Positions 48,971 through 59,180 of a DNA stretch of 64,000 nt are shown here, piece after piece. Both the position numbers and the translations under genes were made by a program. This DNA comes from Bisgaard Taxon 45 (GTDB lineage: Bacteria > Pseudomonadota > Gammaproteobacteria > Enterobacterales > Pasteurellaceae). How positions within the stretch are numbered: the first letter of the stretch is position 1; every line of letters begins with the position of its first letter. The notes under the pieces were generated by a model. The model worked only from the letters and a program-made list of their open reading frames with translations. It had not been told where the DNA came from and made no database searches. The stretch covers positions 124,001 to 188,000 of the forward strand of contig JAQAHH010000002.1 of NCBI GenBank assembly GCA_030783905.1, in the 5' to 3' direction.

Positions 48971-49699
48971 TTAAGCACTTGGTTTTTTAAGCAGTTTTTT
49001 ACGCATCTTAATATTGATCATTTCGACCACCACAGAGAAGCCCATCGCAAAATAAATATAGCCTTTCGGAATGTGGAAATCTAAACTTTCGCCTATCAAG
49101 GCAACCCCAATTAAAATTAAGAAAGACAGCGCTAACACTTTTAAGGTTGGATGGGTTTCCACAAAATCGCCAATCGGTTTTGCCGCAAACATCATCACCC
49201 CAACCGCCATAATAATCGCAACGATCATCACACCCACTTGATCAACCATGCCCACTGCCGTAATCACCGAGTCCAATGAAAACACAATATCTAAAATCGC
49301 GATCTGAGTTAAGATACCTAAAAAACTCACTGTTTTTGGCTTATCGTCCTCATGTTCTTCCTCTGGACTCATCGCGTGGTGAATCTCATGTGTACTTTTG
49401 GCCACCAAGAATAAGCCACCAAGCAACAGAATTAAGTCACGCCCGGAAATTTCTTCCCCGAACACCGTAAACAAGGGGGTTGTTAATGACATCACCCAAG
49501 AAAGAGAAAGTAATAATAAAATCCGCATGCCCATCGCCAAACCTAATCCAATCAAGCGTCCCGATTGGCGCTGTTGTTCCGGTAAGCGTCCGACTAAAAT
49601 ACTAATAAAAATAATATTATCAATACCTAATACGATTTCTAATGCGGCTAAAGTAAATAGTGCAACCCAGGCTTCTGGACTCGCAATCCATTCAAACAT
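48971..49699 (-). CDS. TerC-family integral membrane protein
   Basis: An inner-membrane protein of 242 residues with about seven hydrophobic segments. The TerC signature is clear: LEIVLGIDNIIFISIL near residue 20 and DIVFSLDSVITAVGM near 135, with buried acidic residues thought to bind metal (Mn2+/Ca2+ export or tellurium resistance in other members). It lacks the cytoplasmic CBS/CorC domains of larger YoaE-type proteins. Ligand not deducible here. Confidence 0.9.
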   Translation of the reverse strand: MFEWIASPEAWVALFTLAALEIVLGIDNIIFISILVGRLPEQQRQSGRLIGLGLAMGMRILLLLSLSWVMSLTTPLFTVFGEEISGRDLILLLGGLFLVAKSTHEIHHAMSPEEEHEDDKPKTVSFLGILTQIAILDIVFSLDSVITAVGMVDQVGVMIVAIIMAVGVMMFAAKPIGDFVETHPTLKVLALSFLILIGVALIGESLDFHIPKGYIYFAMGFSVVVEMINIKMRKKLLKKPSA

Positions 49700-49765
49700 A
49701 GTACGTTCCTTTTTTTATAAAAATAAAACAAATCATATAATGTTGTGTAAAAGAGACCAAGTCAA

Positions 49766-50434
49766 TTACCCTTCACCGATTAAAAATTGCTGTAAAATTT
49801 CAGCGGTAAAGGTCTTACGCAAATAAAAGCCTAAGGGTAATGTCTCAATTATCTCACCGTGTTTCCCAATCCCTCGAGTGATGGCTTTACTGTTGGCGCC
49901 TTTAGGACGCAACTGCAATACCTCACCCAAGGTGGCATTGATCTGCGCCAGTTTGCCTAAACTGATATACTCCATCAGTTCTTCCCAGTCTTGTTTCAAG
50001 CGCAGGGCTTGTTGCGGAGAAGGTTGCCATAAAATCGCTTGCCCAATACGGCGTTCAGGCAAGGGAATCTGTCTTTCCCCTTCTACAGGAATCCACAGCA
50101 CCTTACTTAATTTATGTCGCACATGTGAATTTTCCCAATTCACCCCAACATTCTGAGTTAAAGGGGCAAGACTCACAAAGGTGGTTTCTAATGGCTGACC
50201 GTGTGCATTAATCGGTAGGGTTTTCAACTCAATCCCCAGATGCGCAAAATCTTGCTCCGCTTTACTGCCTGCCGTCGCCCCAAGTGCGGTTTCGATTAAC
50301 ATCCCCACCCAACCTTTATCCCGCTTTAAGTCCGGCGGAACAGGGATATGTAAGTGTTGTGCGAGATCCGCAAAACGCAGCCCCGCTATTGCCTGTGCCC
50401 GCTGTAATAATTCCTGCTCAGTTTGTGGTGTCAT
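49766..50434 (-). CDS. mutH: DNA mismatch repair endonuclease MutH
   Basis: Nicks the unmethylated strand at hemimethylated GATC after activation by MutS-MutL. The catalytic DX(n)EXK pattern is visible as [16 protein letters not shown] with GIELKTLPI near residues 70-80. Length 222 (E. coli 229). It follows ogt by 9 bases; the pair forms a small DNA repair unit. Confidence 0.93.
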   Translation of the reverse strand: MTPQTEQELLQRAQAIAGLRFADLAQHLHIPVPPDLKRDKGWVGMLIETALGATAGSKAEQDFAHLGIELKTLPINAHGQPLETTFVSLAPLTQNVGVNWENSHVRHKLSKVLWIPVEGERQIPLPERRIGQAILWQPSPQQALRLKQDWEELMEYISLGKLAQINATLGEVLQLRPKGANSKAITRGIGKHGEIIETLPLGFYLRKTFTAEILQQFLIGEG

Positions 50435-50443
50435 AAAGTGCGG

Positions 50444-50986
50444 TCAATTAGGCTGATATTTTTTGAGGTGTTTCGGTTTCACAAACTCAATCCCCCGATC
50501 CACATAGTCAATCTGTTCTAATTGCAACAAATGGCGTTTGATGGGCAAACCGCCACCAAAACCCGTCAATTCACGTTGTTTGCTTAACACGCGATGACAA
50601 GGAATCAGAATACTAATAGGATTACGACCAACCGCCCCACCCACTGCACGTACCGCTTGAGGGTTGCCAATACGCTTAGCCAATTCCGCATAAGTGGTGC
50701 TTTCACCATACGCCAGTTGCTGTAGCGCGCGCCAAACACGTTGCTGGAATACAGTCCCTTGCGGGGCTAACGGAATCGAAGCGAAATCCGCGCCTTTGCC
50801 GGCAAAATAGGCATGCAAGGCGTGTTTGACCTGTAAAAAGAGCGGTCGATTTTCATCTAAAACCCAATCCGGATGAGGGGTAACCTGATCTCGCACAAAG
50901 TCAAGATGGGTCAGTTTATCTTCTTGGCACAGCATTACTAAACGCCCCACAGGTGAATTCTCATAGCAATAATAAATCGCTGACAT
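50444..50986 (-). CDS. ogt: Methylated-DNA--protein-cysteine methyltransferase
   Basis: Suicidal repair of O6-methylguanine. The acceptor Cys130 lies in ILIPCHRV, preceded by the helix-turn-helix TTYAELAKRIGNPQAVRAVGGA. At 180 residues without an AraC-like domain it is Ogt rather than Ada. Immediately upstream of mutH on the same strand. Confidence 0.93.
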   Translation of the reverse strand: MSAIYYCYENSPVGRLVMLCQEDKLTHLDFVRDQVTPHPDWVLDENRPLFLQVKHALHAYFAGKGADFASIPLAPQGTVFQQRVWRALQQLAYGESTTYAELAKRIGNPQAVRAVGGAVGRNPISILIPCHRVLSKQRELTGFGGGLPIKRHLLQLEQIDYVDRGIEFVKPKHLKKYQPN

Positions 50987-51000
50987 AATATCCTCTAAAA

Positions 51001-51026
51001 AATAAAAGCGTACCGAAGTACGCTTT
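51001..51026 (-). terminator. Terminator after fadL
   Basis: A 9-bp stem AAAGCGTAC / GTACGCTTT with loop CGAA; on the minus strand it runs into TTATTTTT. Confidence 0.75.
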
Positions 51027-51048
51027 ATTATGCTTGATTTTGTTTAAA

Positions 51049-52338
51049 TTAGAAACGGTAATTCACATTTAAACCGTAAAGGTTTGCGCTCGCTTTACTT
51101 GTAAATGGCACCTTCTCTTCTGTAAAGGTATTTTTCTTACCCGTTAAGTGTGCAAAGCCTGCATCAAGCGATACATTTGGCGTGAAGTGGTAAGTGGCAC
51201 CAACACTGAACCAAGTACGATCTGTATCAGGGATAGAAATGGTGTTATGTTCATCCGCTGCACTTTCATCATAGGCAATACCCGTACGTACCGTTAATGC
51301 ATCGGTTACCTCATAGCTCGCCCCAAGCGCAATACGGGAAGAATCACGGAATGCTTCTGTTTTGCTAAATAAGGTGTTGCCGTCAGTGCCTTTAGCACGT
51401 AATTCTTTAAATTTGCTCCATTGGGTATATTTATAGCTATAGTGCATTGCAAAACGATCGGTCATTCTATGATAGCCTGAAATTTCCCAGTACGCAGGTA
51501 ATGGTAAATGTAAGGTGCCTGAGATTTCTTTGCCACCAGTTGCGGTAATACCTTGCGCACTCAACCCTTGTACTACAAGGTTATTTGAGGTTGGAAATTG
51601 GTTTGAATATTGTCCTTTAAAATCAATATCTACTTGTGAATGATAGGCGACACCAATACGGTTACGTTCATTAAATTCATATACCAATCCCGCATTCCAA
51701 CCAAGCCCCCATTGATCCCCTTGTAGTTTTGAAATTACACTAGTTTCTTTAATACCAAGAGGAGGATTTTGAAATTTTTGTTTTGCTAATCCTCCGGCAT
51801 AACGCTCAAGTTTTGCTTTAGCGTGTACTGCATTTAAACCTAAACCAACGCTGAATTTCTCGGTGACACGATAAGCACCGCTCAAGTTAAAGTTAATCGC
51901 AGTTAAATCAGTATTCCCGCCTAAAAAACCACCAGCATATTTATCATCAAATTCGGTCGCCAAACCATAATTCACATTTAGACCGCCACCCACTGCAAAT
52001 TTTTCGTTAATTGGATACACGCCATAAACAGTCGGCACTAATGCATTCGGAGCAATATTTTTGTAGGAAAAACCTTTCAGCGGTGAGGATAAATGGATTT
52101 TTGGATCCACATAAATGGCGCCAACAGAGATTTCAGCTTGTTTCAATAAACTCATTAGTGCTGGGTTCGTGGCAACGACAGCCGCATTATCTGCAATCGC
52201 GGCTTCCCCCGCATAAGCACGTCCTAGACCAGAGGTAGATACTTCAGCAAGTTGGAACGCGGCAGCTGAAGCGCCACCTGCCGCCACTGCCAATACAGAA
52301 GCAAGAAAAGTTTGAGTAAATTTGCTAGTTTTCGCCAT
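51049..52338 (-). CDS. fadL: FadL/OmpP1 long-chain fatty acid outer-membrane channel
   Basis: A 14-stranded barrel that imports long-chain fatty acids or other hydrophobic compounds. Signal peptide cleavage after GGASA near residue 25; the mature start AAFQLAEVSTSGLGRAYAGE is the conserved plug segment of the FadL family, and the protein ends in aromatic F (LNVNYRF). Length 429 is close to H. influenzae OmpP1 (about 459). Divergent from yfcZ, as in E. coli. Confidence 0.94.
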   Translation of the reverse strand: MAKTSKFTQTFLASVLAVAAGGASAAAFQLAEVSTSGLGRAYAGEAAIADNAAVVATNPALMSLLKQAEISVGAIYVDPKIHLSSPLKGFSYKNIAPNALVPTVYGVYPINEKFAVGGGLNVNYGLATEFDDKYAGGFLGGNTDLTAINFNLSGAYRVTEKFSVGLGLNAVHAKAKLERYAGGLAKQKFQNPPLGIKETSVISKLQGDQWGLGWNAGLVYEFNERNRIGVAYHSQVDIDFKGQYSNQFPTSNNLVVQGLSAQGITATGGKEISGTLHLPLPAYWEISGYHRMTDRFAMHYSYKYTQWSKFKELRAKGTDGNTLFSKTEAFRDSSRIALGASYEVTDALTVRTGIAYDESAADEHNTISIPDTDRTWFSVGATYHFTPNVSLDAGFAHLTGKKNTFTEEKVPFTSKASANLYGLNVNYRF

Positions 52339-52452
52339 AATTATTAGACCTTTGTTATTGAAGTTATTTAAGTTATTTGTAATAAATTGTAGTAAAACGT
52401 TGGGATTCTAAAGAAGTCTCTAGAGGGGTGCAAATGTATTTATCTGATTTGG

Positions 52453-52470
52453 CAAGAGTTCAGACCAGTA
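52453..52470. promoter_or_regulatory. Possible FadR operator between fadL and yfcZ
   Basis: On the minus strand TACTGGTCTGAACTCTTG agrees with the FadR site (AGCTGGTCCGACCTGTTG type) at about 13 of 18 positions. FadR represses fadL in E. coli and an orthologue occurs in Haemophilus. The site is 115 bases from the fadL start. Confidence 0.35.
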
Positions 52471-52581
52471 CGGGCATACCAACCGCCTGATTTCCCCATA
52501 AAATACGGGGTTAAATTTTACGAATAACAGGAACAGTGTTAAAATGTGCTAAATATTTCATCAAAATTAGAAGGAAAAAGT

Positions 52582-52872
52582 ATGAGTAAATTAAAATGCA
52601 ACCCAGAAGAAGCCAAAGCCTGTTGTTGTGTGGATGTGGGCACGATCATTGATGGCTCAGACTGCACAGTAGAATTTGAACAAGTGTATGCCACTGAAGC
52701 GCAAGCCGAAGAAGCACTGGCTTATTTAACCGAAAAAGCCAAAGCGGCTGAAAGCGATCCTTGTCAAATCATAAGCAATATTTCAGCAGTAGAACAAGGC
52801 GCGTTGCTTAAAGCACAATTTGTATTTAGTTGCCAAGCGGAAGCCATGATTTTCCAACTTTCTACGCGATAA
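52582..52872 (+). CDS. yfcZ: YfcZ/YiiS family protein (DUF406)
   Basis: A 96-residue soluble protein with the family's cysteine-rich start (EEAKACCCVDVGTIIDGSDC). E. coli yfcZ is likewise divergent from fadL. Start at the ATG at 52582, preceded by GAAGGA; an upstream in-frame start at 52546 has none. Function unknown. It ends at an uptake-sequence-containing terminator. Confidence 0.87.
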   Translation: MSKLKCNPEEAKACCCVDVGTIIDGSDCTVEFEQVYATEAQAEEALAYLTEKAKAAESDPCQIISNISAVEQGALLKAQFVFSCQAEAMIFQLSTR

Positions 52873-52881
52873 AAAACAAAT

Positions 52882-52911
52882 AAAAAACCGCACTTTAATG
52901 TGCGGTTTTTT
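52882..52911. terminator. Terminator between yfcZ and yidE containing a uptake-sequence core
   Basis: A 12-bp stem AAAAAACCGCAC / GTGCGGTTTTTT with a 6-nt loop between convergent genes; the arms carry most of ACCGCACTT and its complement. Confidence 0.88.
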
Positions 52912-52915
52912 GTTA

Positions 52916-54577
52916 TTACAGCAATGTCCACAGCAAAATAGCCAATAGCTGAGGTGAGATAATCCGTAAAAACATCACGAGTGGATATACCGTTGCATAA
53001 GATAACGCGGAGGCACCGCTATCCTCTTTAATCGCATTCGCGAACGCCAAGGCAGGCGGATCAGTCATCGAACCCGCTAATAAACCACATAAACTTAAGT
53101 AGTTCATTTTGGCATACAAGCGAGCAATGATCCCAACAATCATTAAGGGCACAAAGGTGATGAAAATACCATAAACCATCCATTCTAGACCATTGCCATT
53201 GACTAAGGTATCAACAAAATTGCCACCAGATTTTAACCCGACTACCGCAAGGAATAAGACAATCCCAATCTCACGCAAGGCTAAGTTGGCGCTAGGAGGC
53301 ATAAACCAATACAGTTTACCAATGCTCCCGATACGCGCCAAAATTAAGGCCACCACTAATGGCCCCCCCGCTAAACCAAGTTTGAGTGGCACGGGAAAAC
53401 CAGGAAGATGGAAAGGAATGGAGCCTAATAGTACGCCTAAACCAATTCCAATAAACACGGGTAACATTTGTACTTGTTGCAGTTTTTGTTGTGCATTACC
53501 GAGAAGTGAGACGGCTTGATTTAACATATCGCTACGTCCCACCACATGCAACACATCACCAAATTGTAAGGTGGTATTCGCTGTCGGTACCAGTTCAACC
53601 CCCGTACGGTTTAAACGCGATATCACTACGCCATACTTCTGATGAATACCCAATGCACGAATTTTCTTACCCAGTACTTTTTCATTGGTGACCACAATAC
53701 GATCAGAGCGTAAATCGCCAGTAAAACTAGATAAAGGCACATCAACCTCTTCGCCTAAAACTAATCTGATTTTACGTAATAATGGAATTTCCCCGACTAA
53801 ACGCAATAAATCGCCGATCTGAATAATCGTATCAGCTTGTGGCACACTAATATGTTCATCCCGTTTTAAACGCGTACACACGATGTCTCTTTGTTCATCA
53901 AAGCCGGGAATGTCCACTAAACGTAGCCCATCTAAATTCGGATTAGTGACTCTGACATTTATCGAGCCAAGGGTTTCTTTATCTTGCCCGCTTTCTTTGA
54001 GGAAACTTTTCGCTTCATCATCAATTTTAATGCGGAAGAATAAGCGGATTAACCACATACTCAACAAAATCCCACAAATCCCGAAGGGATAAGCTATCGC
54101 ATAGGCCATCCCCATAGTTGAGGTTGTTTGTGTTAGCCCTAACTCAGAAAGAATTTGTTGACCCGCCCCTAAAGATGGCGTATTGGTCACCGCACCAGAG
54201 TAAATCCCGAGAATAATATCTAAGGGAACATCAGCGAGCTTATGAATCACAACCACCGCGACAGAGCCCAATAACACAATTAACGCGGCAAACCCATTTA
54301 ATTTTAAGCCCGATTGGCGTAATGAGGCGAAAAAGCCCGGCCCCACCTGAATACCAATCGTATACACGAATAAAATTAAACCAAACTCTTGAATAAAATG
54401 CATCGTATGTGCATCAAGTGTTAAACCATATTGGTTGGTGAAATGAGCGACAATAATCCCACCAAATAACACGCCACCAATACCTAACCCCACGCCTCTA
54501 ATCTTCCAATGTCCTATCCACAACCCAATGACAGCGACAAGAGCAAGGAGGCTAATCGTGATTGCAATATCACTCAT
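52916..54577 (-). CDS. yidE: YidE/YbjL-type AspT-family putative antiporter
   Basis: An inner-membrane protein of 553 residues: two hydrophobic AspT halves (about 1-180 and 370-553, each with the motif TNTPSLGAG or [10 protein letters not shown] near the core) flank a cytoplasmic region with two RCK_C/TrkA_C domains (about 195-365). This is the aspartate:alanine exchanger superfamily as in E. coli YidE. Substrate unknown; the RCK domains suggest ligand gating. Confidence 0.9.
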   Translation of the reverse strand: MSDIAITISLLALVAVIGLWIGHWKIRGVGLGIGGVLFGGIIVAHFTNQYGLTLDAHTMHFIQEFGLILFVYTIGIQVGPGFFASLRQSGLKLNGFAALIVLLGSVAVVVIHKLADVPLDIILGIYSGAVTNTPSLGAGQQILSELGLTQTTSTMGMAYAIAYPFGICGILLSMWLIRLFFRIKIDDEAKSFLKESGQDKETLGSINVRVTNPNLDGLRLVDIPGFDEQRDIVCTRLKRDEHISVPQADTIIQIGDLLRLVGEIPLLRKIRLVLGEEVDVPLSSFTGDLRSDRIVVTNEKVLGKKIRALGIHQKYGVVISRLNRTGVELVPTANTTLQFGDVLHVVGRSDMLNQAVSLLGNAQQKLQQVQMLPVFIGIGLGVLLGSIPFHLPGFPVPLKLGLAGGPLVVALILARIGSIGKLYWFMPPSANLALREIGIVLFLAVVGLKSGGNFVDTLVNGNGLEWMVYGIFITFVPLMIVGIIARLYAKMNYLSLCGLLAGSMTDPPALAFANAIKEDSGASALSYATVYPLVMFLRIISPQLLAILLWTLL

Positions 54578-54705
54578 CTCGACCTCTACATCAATTTTAA
54601 AAATTTAACAAAAAATAACTAAAATGGATTATAACAACCTCTTTTTTTAAAAACTTGAAGAAATACTAAAAATTTAATCTTAGTCACATTTTTCTTGCTA
54701 AAAAT

Positions 54706-56535
54706 ATGAAAATTCTTAACAATATTGGATTGTTTTTTAAACATTATTTTGGAACAACTATGAATTGGTCACAAGAGCTATACGACTCTTTTATTTGGTT
54801 ACTAAAAAGCCTCTCACTGACAACGTTACTCTTTCCTTTCACCATTTATCTCTTGGCAAAAACCACCCAATGGGGCCAGCAATTTTGGTTATTAGCGAAA
54901 GACTATTTTCATCCTAAACACAGTATGCTTCCGCTGTTCTACTTTGTGATCATTGTGTTGTTAAATTTACTTTCAGTACGGATCGATATCTTAGCATCAA
55001 ATTGGTATAACGCCCTGTACAAATCACTACAAGATATGAATGCAACGGTGTTTTGGCAACAAATGATCGTTTTTGCCGTGATCGCTAGCTCAAGCGTAAC
55101 CAATGCACTACTGACTTACTATCTCAGCAAGCGTTTTCTGATCCACTGGCGAGTGTGGCTAAATAATCAAATGCTCAATAAATGGACAGAAAATCAGGCG
55201 TATTACAAAACGCAATATGTGAAAGCGCAATTAGATAACCCTGATCAACGTATTCAACAAGATGTGAGTGCTTTTGTTTCCACTAGCTTAGAGTTTGCCA
55301 CGGGTTTAATTTCTTCTATTGTTTCAATTATTGCCTTTACGCTTATTTTGTGGAATCTCTCTGGCCCAATGACGATTGCCAATATAGAGATTCCCCATGC
55401 GATGGTCTTTTTGGTCTTTATTTACGTGCTCTTTAGCAGTATTGTGGCATTTAAAATTGGTCGTCCCTTAATTCAATTGAATTTTGCCAATGAACGATTA
55501 AACGCCAACTACCGTTATTCACTTATTCGTTTAAAAGAATATGCAGAAAGCATTGCCTTTTACCGTGGCGAAAAAATGGAAAAACGCTTATTAACAACAC
55601 AATTTAATCAAGTGATTGATAATGTCTGGCAAGTGATTTATCGAACATTAAAATTATCGGGCTTTAACTTAATCATCACGCAAATTTCTGTCGTATTTCC
55701 GTTCGTGATTCAAGTCAGCCGCTATTTTAGTCAACAAATCACACTGGGGGACTTAATGCAAACCGCCAGTGCCTTTGGCCGAGTGCAATCCTCTTTATCT
55801 TTTTTCCGTAATTCCTATGATGACTTTGCCGCTTATCGTGCCGTATTAAATCGTTTAACGGGTTTTCATAGTGCGATTAAAGCCGCTAACCGCCCAACTC
55901 AATTAATCCTCAAAGAAAGTGAGCAGGACATTTGTTTTCATGATCTCAACGTGGAAACCCCACAAGGCAAAACACTCATTGATAAACTCAATCTGCAATT
56001 TCCTCTCGGCACATGGCTATTAATTCAAGGGCATTCTGGCGTAGGGAAAACCACGCTGTTAAGAACGATTGCGGGGTTATGGCCTTATGCTAGCGGAACG
56101 ATTGCACGTCCACAACAAGATACGCTCTTTCTCTCTCAAAAGCCCTATTTGCCACAAGGTCGTCTAATTGATGCGTTATTTTATCCTGAACTGGCGCCTG
56201 AAGATGTAAATCAACGACAAATAGCAGACTTGCTAGCAAAAGTACAACTCGCCCATTTAAGCCATAAGCTAGAACAGGAAAATGACTGGACACGCGTGCT
56301 TTCTTTAGGCGAACAACAACGTCTCTCGTTTGCGCGTATTTTATTGCATAAACCGATTGTTGCCTTCTTAGATGAAGCCACCGCCAGTATGGATGAAGGA
56401 TTGGAAGACGCGATGTATCGCTTACTGAAAAATGAACTCCCTCAGATTACTCTGATCAGTGTTGGACACCGCTCGACCTTAATCCCACACCATTCACAGC
56501 AATTGCATATTCAGGAGCAAAGTGGAGCTTGTTAA
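54706..56535 (+). CDS. SbmA/BacA-like permease fused to an ABC ATPase
   Basis: A 609-residue inner-membrane half-transporter: membrane domain of the ABC_membrane_2 (SbmA/BacA/YddA) type up to about residue 385, then a nucleotide-binding domain with Walker A GHSGVGKTT near residue 445, signature LSLGEQQRLSFARIL near 535 and Walker B VAFLDEATAS. Relatives import peptides, bleomycin, vitamin B12 or very-long-chain acyl compounds. Unlike SbmA it carries its own ATPase, like E. coli YddA and mycobacterial Rv1819c. Single gene; no clear partner. Confidence 0.88.
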   Translation: MKILNNIGLFFKHYFGTTMNWSQELYDSFIWLLKSLSLTTLLFPFTIYLLAKTTQWGQQFWLLAKDYFHPKHSMLPLFYFVIIVLLNLLSVRIDILASNWYNALYKSLQDMNATVFWQQMIVFAVIASSSVTNALLTYYLSKRFLIHWRVWLNNQMLNKWTENQAYYKTQYVKAQLDNPDQRIQQDVSAFVSTSLEFATGLISSIVSIIAFTLILWNLSGPMTIANIEIPHAMVFLVFIYVLFSSIVAFKIGRPLIQLNFANERLNANYRYSLIRLKEYAESIAFYRGEKMEKRLLTTQFNQVIDNVWQVIYRTLKLSGFNLIITQISVVFPFVIQVSRYFSQQITLGDLMQTASAFGRVQSSLSFFRNSYDDFAAYRAVLNRLTGFHSAIKAANRPTQLILKESEQDICFHDLNVETPQGKTLIDKLNLQFPLGTWLLIQGHSGVGKTTLLRTIAGLWPYASGTIARPQQDTLFLSQKPYLPQGRLIDALFYPELAPEDVNQRQIADLLAKVQLAHLSHKLEQENDWTRVLSLGEQQRLSFARILLHKPIVAFLDEATASMDEGLEDAMYRLLKNELPQITLISVGHRSTLIPHHSQQLHIQEQSGAC

Positions 56536-56662
56536 TTCAACGCCCTACAAAACAAACTAAAAACACAGCGCACTTTTGTGTTCATGCGGCCATCAAAGGC
56601 TTTGCGAATAGTCTAATTATTGCTACAATCGCGCGCAATTTTTCTCCTTTTTAAGGTGTAAT

Positions 56663-57214
56663 ATGTTAAGAATATTGATGCTACTCATCACAACCTTGCC
56701 TCTTACGGCTTGTTTATCCAGCAAACCCAGTACATTTCCGGCTGAATTTGCTAATCTTGATTATGAGTTATCTGATCAAGATGCCCAACGTTGGGCGATC
56801 GCCAGCACACAAGCAGAACAATGTATTTACCCCAATTTAACCCGTATCCAACATGAATATTTTTCTAAAGAAGATGCCTATATCCATTCACAATATGTGT
56901 TTTTCTACCCATTAGAAGCAATTATTGGTGAGCAATATGTCAAAATGATCCAAGCTGATGAAAAATCCATGGGCTATGCCACCCGTCAGTACAAAAAGTT
57001 TAAGCAAGCTCAAGAAAAGTCATTAGAAGAAGAACAATGTCGTTTGTTGAGAAAACAAGCAAAAGATGATCTTGCTGTGGTCAAAGGACAATATAAAAGT
57101 GGCATGGTAGAGGATCTCTCTCCGCAAGAAAAACCCAATCCAGACGGTGTAGCAACCAACCAAAATAAATTCTTCTTTGATATCATTAAATGGGGCGCTG
57201 CTTTCCTATTATAA
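56663..57214 (+). CDS. Lipoprotein paralogous to the one at 28946-29674 (DUF5358-like)
   Basis: A 183-residue lipoprotein with lipobox LTAC (Cys17). The domain with [19 protein letters not shown] and EEEQCRLL corresponds in order and Cys spacing to the central domain of the lipoprotein at 28946-29674, but this protein lacks the Pro-rich linker and the 11-residue repeats. A hydrophobic end (WGAAFLL) is unusual for a lipoprotein. Function unknown; monocistronic with its own terminator. Confidence 0.78.
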   Translation: MLRILMLLITTLPLTACLSSKPSTFPAEFANLDYELSDQDAQRWAIASTQAEQCIYPNLTRIQHEYFSKEDAYIHSQYVFFYPLEAIIGEQYVKMIQADEKSMGYATRQYKKFKQAQEKSLEEEQCRLLRKQAKDDLAVVKGQYKSGMVEDLSPQEKPNPDGVATNQNKFFFDIIKWGAAFLL

Positions 57215-57225
57215 GGTCGCATGAC

Positions 57226-57251
57226 AGAGAGAATAAGTTTCTCTCTTTTTA
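57226..57251 (+). terminator. Terminator after the 183-residue lipoprotein gene
   Basis: An 8-bp stem AGAGAGAA / TTCTCTCT with a 5-nt loop, followed by TTTTA. Confidence 0.7.
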
Positions 57252-57421
57252 CCCTTTTCTTATACAGGTCTTGCTCTCCTTTCCAGATAAATAAGAACGT
57301 AATCGATTGCAAAGTGACTCAGTTCAAATAATTTGAGTTTGATCATTTTCATTCTGCTCTTTTTCAGCTAGTCTAATCATGCAATATACCGCGTACTTTT
57401 TAATACAATTAAGGAGAATTT

Positions 57422-59077
57422 ATGTCAATTTTAACCCTTGCTCAAAATTGGTTAGCACAAGATCCTGATCCTGAAACTCATGCAGAACTCACCGCACTTC
57501 TTGAGGCAGCAAAAACAGGTGATGCTAAAGCAAACGCAGAATTAAATGCTCGCTTTGATGGACGTTTACAGTTTGGTACCGCTGGCTTACGTGGTCGTTT
57601 ACAAGCCGGACCAATGGGGATGAACCGCGTGTTAGTTGCGCAAGCAGCGGGGGGCTTAGCCAATTATTTAAAAGACTATGATCACACCCCTTCTATTGTG
57701 ATTGGCTATGACGGGCGTAAAAATTCAGATGTATTTGCACGTGATACGGCCGAAATCATGGCTGGCGCAGGCATCAAAGCTTACTTATTACCACGTAAAT
57801 TACCGACCCCAGTCCTTGCTTATGCGATCAAATATTTCGATACCACGGCAGGTGTCATGGTGACCGCAAGTCATAACCCACCAGAAGATAATGGCTATAA
57901 AGTCTATTTAGGTAAAGCCAATGGCGGTGGTCAAATTGTATCACCTGCTGACAAAGACATTGCCAAACTGATTGATAAAGTGGCAGCCGGCTCAATTAAC
58001 GATTTACCGCGTAGCCAAGATTTTATCGTATTAGATGATGAAGTAGTTGATGCCTACATTGCCAAAACGGCTAGCCTTGCTAAAGAACCGCAAACAGACA
58101 TTAACTATGTGTATACCGCAATGCACGGTGTCGGCTATGAAGTGTTAAGTAAAACCCTAGCCAAAGCAGGTTTACCGCAACCGCATTTAGTGGCAGAACA
58201 AGTGTGGCCAGATGGTACTTTCCCAACAGTAAACTTCCCAAACCCAGAAGAAAAAGGCGCATTAGACTTAGCCATTAAAGTAGCAAAAGAAAAAAATGCT
58301 GAATTTATTCTTGCCAACGACCCTGATGCTGACCGTTTAGCGGTGGCCGTACCAGATGCGGAAGGAAATTGGAAACCATTGCATGGTAACGTGGTAGGCT
58401 GTTTCTTAGGTTGGTATTTAGCGAAACAATATCATGCACAAGGACAAAAAGGTATTCTTGCTTGTTCATTAGTGTCGTCCCCAGCGCTTGCTGAAATCGC
58501 GAAAAAATACGGTTTCCAATCGGAAGAAACGCTCACTGGCTTTAAATATATTGGTAAAGTCGATGGCTTGTTATTCGGCTTTGAAGAAGCCTTAGGCTAT
58601 TTAGTCGATCCAGACAAAGTACGTGATAAAGACGGGATCTCCGCAGCGATTGCATTCTTAGATTTAGTACGCAATTTGAAAAAACAAGGCAAAACCTTGG
58701 CCGACTACGCAGATGAATTCACGCAAGAATTTGGTGCTTATGTGAGCGGACAAATTTCTATTCGTGTGGATGATTTATCAGAAATTGGCAAATTAATGGC
58801 CGCACTTCGTCAAAATCCGCCGAGCAACATTGGTGGTTTCAACGTGGCACAATTCTTGGATCACACCAAAACCGATCGCCAAAGTGATATTTTAGTGTTT
58901 GTCCTCGAAAATGGTAGCCGTTTGATTGTCCGTCCATCTGGTACAGAACCAAAAATCAAGTTCTACCTTGATGCGAAAGGGAAAGATCCGAAAGATGCCG
59001 AACAAGTATTAGCTCAATTTGATGAAAGTGTACGTCACATTTTACGTCAAGATGAATTTGGTAAACAGGCTTGTTAA
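57422..59077 (+). CDS. Alpha-D-phosphohexomutase (phosphoglucomutase/phosphomannomutase, PGM2-like)
   Basis: Interconverts hexose 1- and 6-phosphates for glycogen, galactose and envelope sugar metabolism. The phospho-serine is Ser150 in VTASHNPPEDNGYK, the Mg loop is NDPDADRLAV, the sugar-binding loop GFEEALGY and the phosphate-binding loop RPSGTEPKIKFY at the C-terminus. At 551 residues it belongs to the longer PGM2/YhxB group, not the 450-residue ManB/GlmM group, so pgm or manB names are interchangeable in practice. It would process the glucose-1-phosphate released by GalT. Confidence 0.92.
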   Translation: MSILTLAQNWLAQDPDPETHAELTALLEAAKTGDAKANAELNARFDGRLQFGTAGLRGRLQAGPMGMNRVLVAQAAGGLANYLKDYDHTPSIVIGYDGRKNSDVFARDTAEIMAGAGIKAYLLPRKLPTPVLAYAIKYFDTTAGVMVTASHNPPEDNGYKVYLGKANGGGQIVSPADKDIAKLIDKVAAGSINDLPRSQDFIVLDDEVVDAYIAKTASLAKEPQTDINYVYTAMHGVGYEVLSKTLAKAGLPQPHLVAEQVWPDGTFPTVNFPNPEEKGALDLAIKVAKEKNAEFILANDPDADRLAVAVPDAEGNWKPLHGNVVGCFLGWYLAKQYHAQGQKGILACSLVSSPALAEIAKKYGFQSEETLTGFKYIGKVDGLLFGFEEALGYLVDPDKVRDKDGISAAIAFLDLVRNLKKQGKTLADYADEFTQEFGAYVSGQISIRVDDLSEIGKLMAALRQNPPSNIGGFNVAQFLDHTKTDRQSDILVFVLENGSRLIVRPSGTEPKIKFYLDAKGKDPKDAEQVLAQFDESVRHILRQDEFGKQAC

Positions 59078-59095
59078 GCATACTTAGCAGATAAC

Positions 59096-59127
59096 AAAAT
59101 GGCACCTCGCAAGGTGCCATTTTTTTG
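59096..59127. terminator. Terminator after the phosphohexomutase gene
   Basis: A 12-bp stem AAAATGGCACCT / AGGTGCCATTTT with loop CGCA, followed by more T. Confidence 0.88.
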
Positions 59128-59180
59128 CCTCATTTCATCTGTAGCCAGTCGCGCGATTTTCCCCGAGCACCCTTCTGGGT

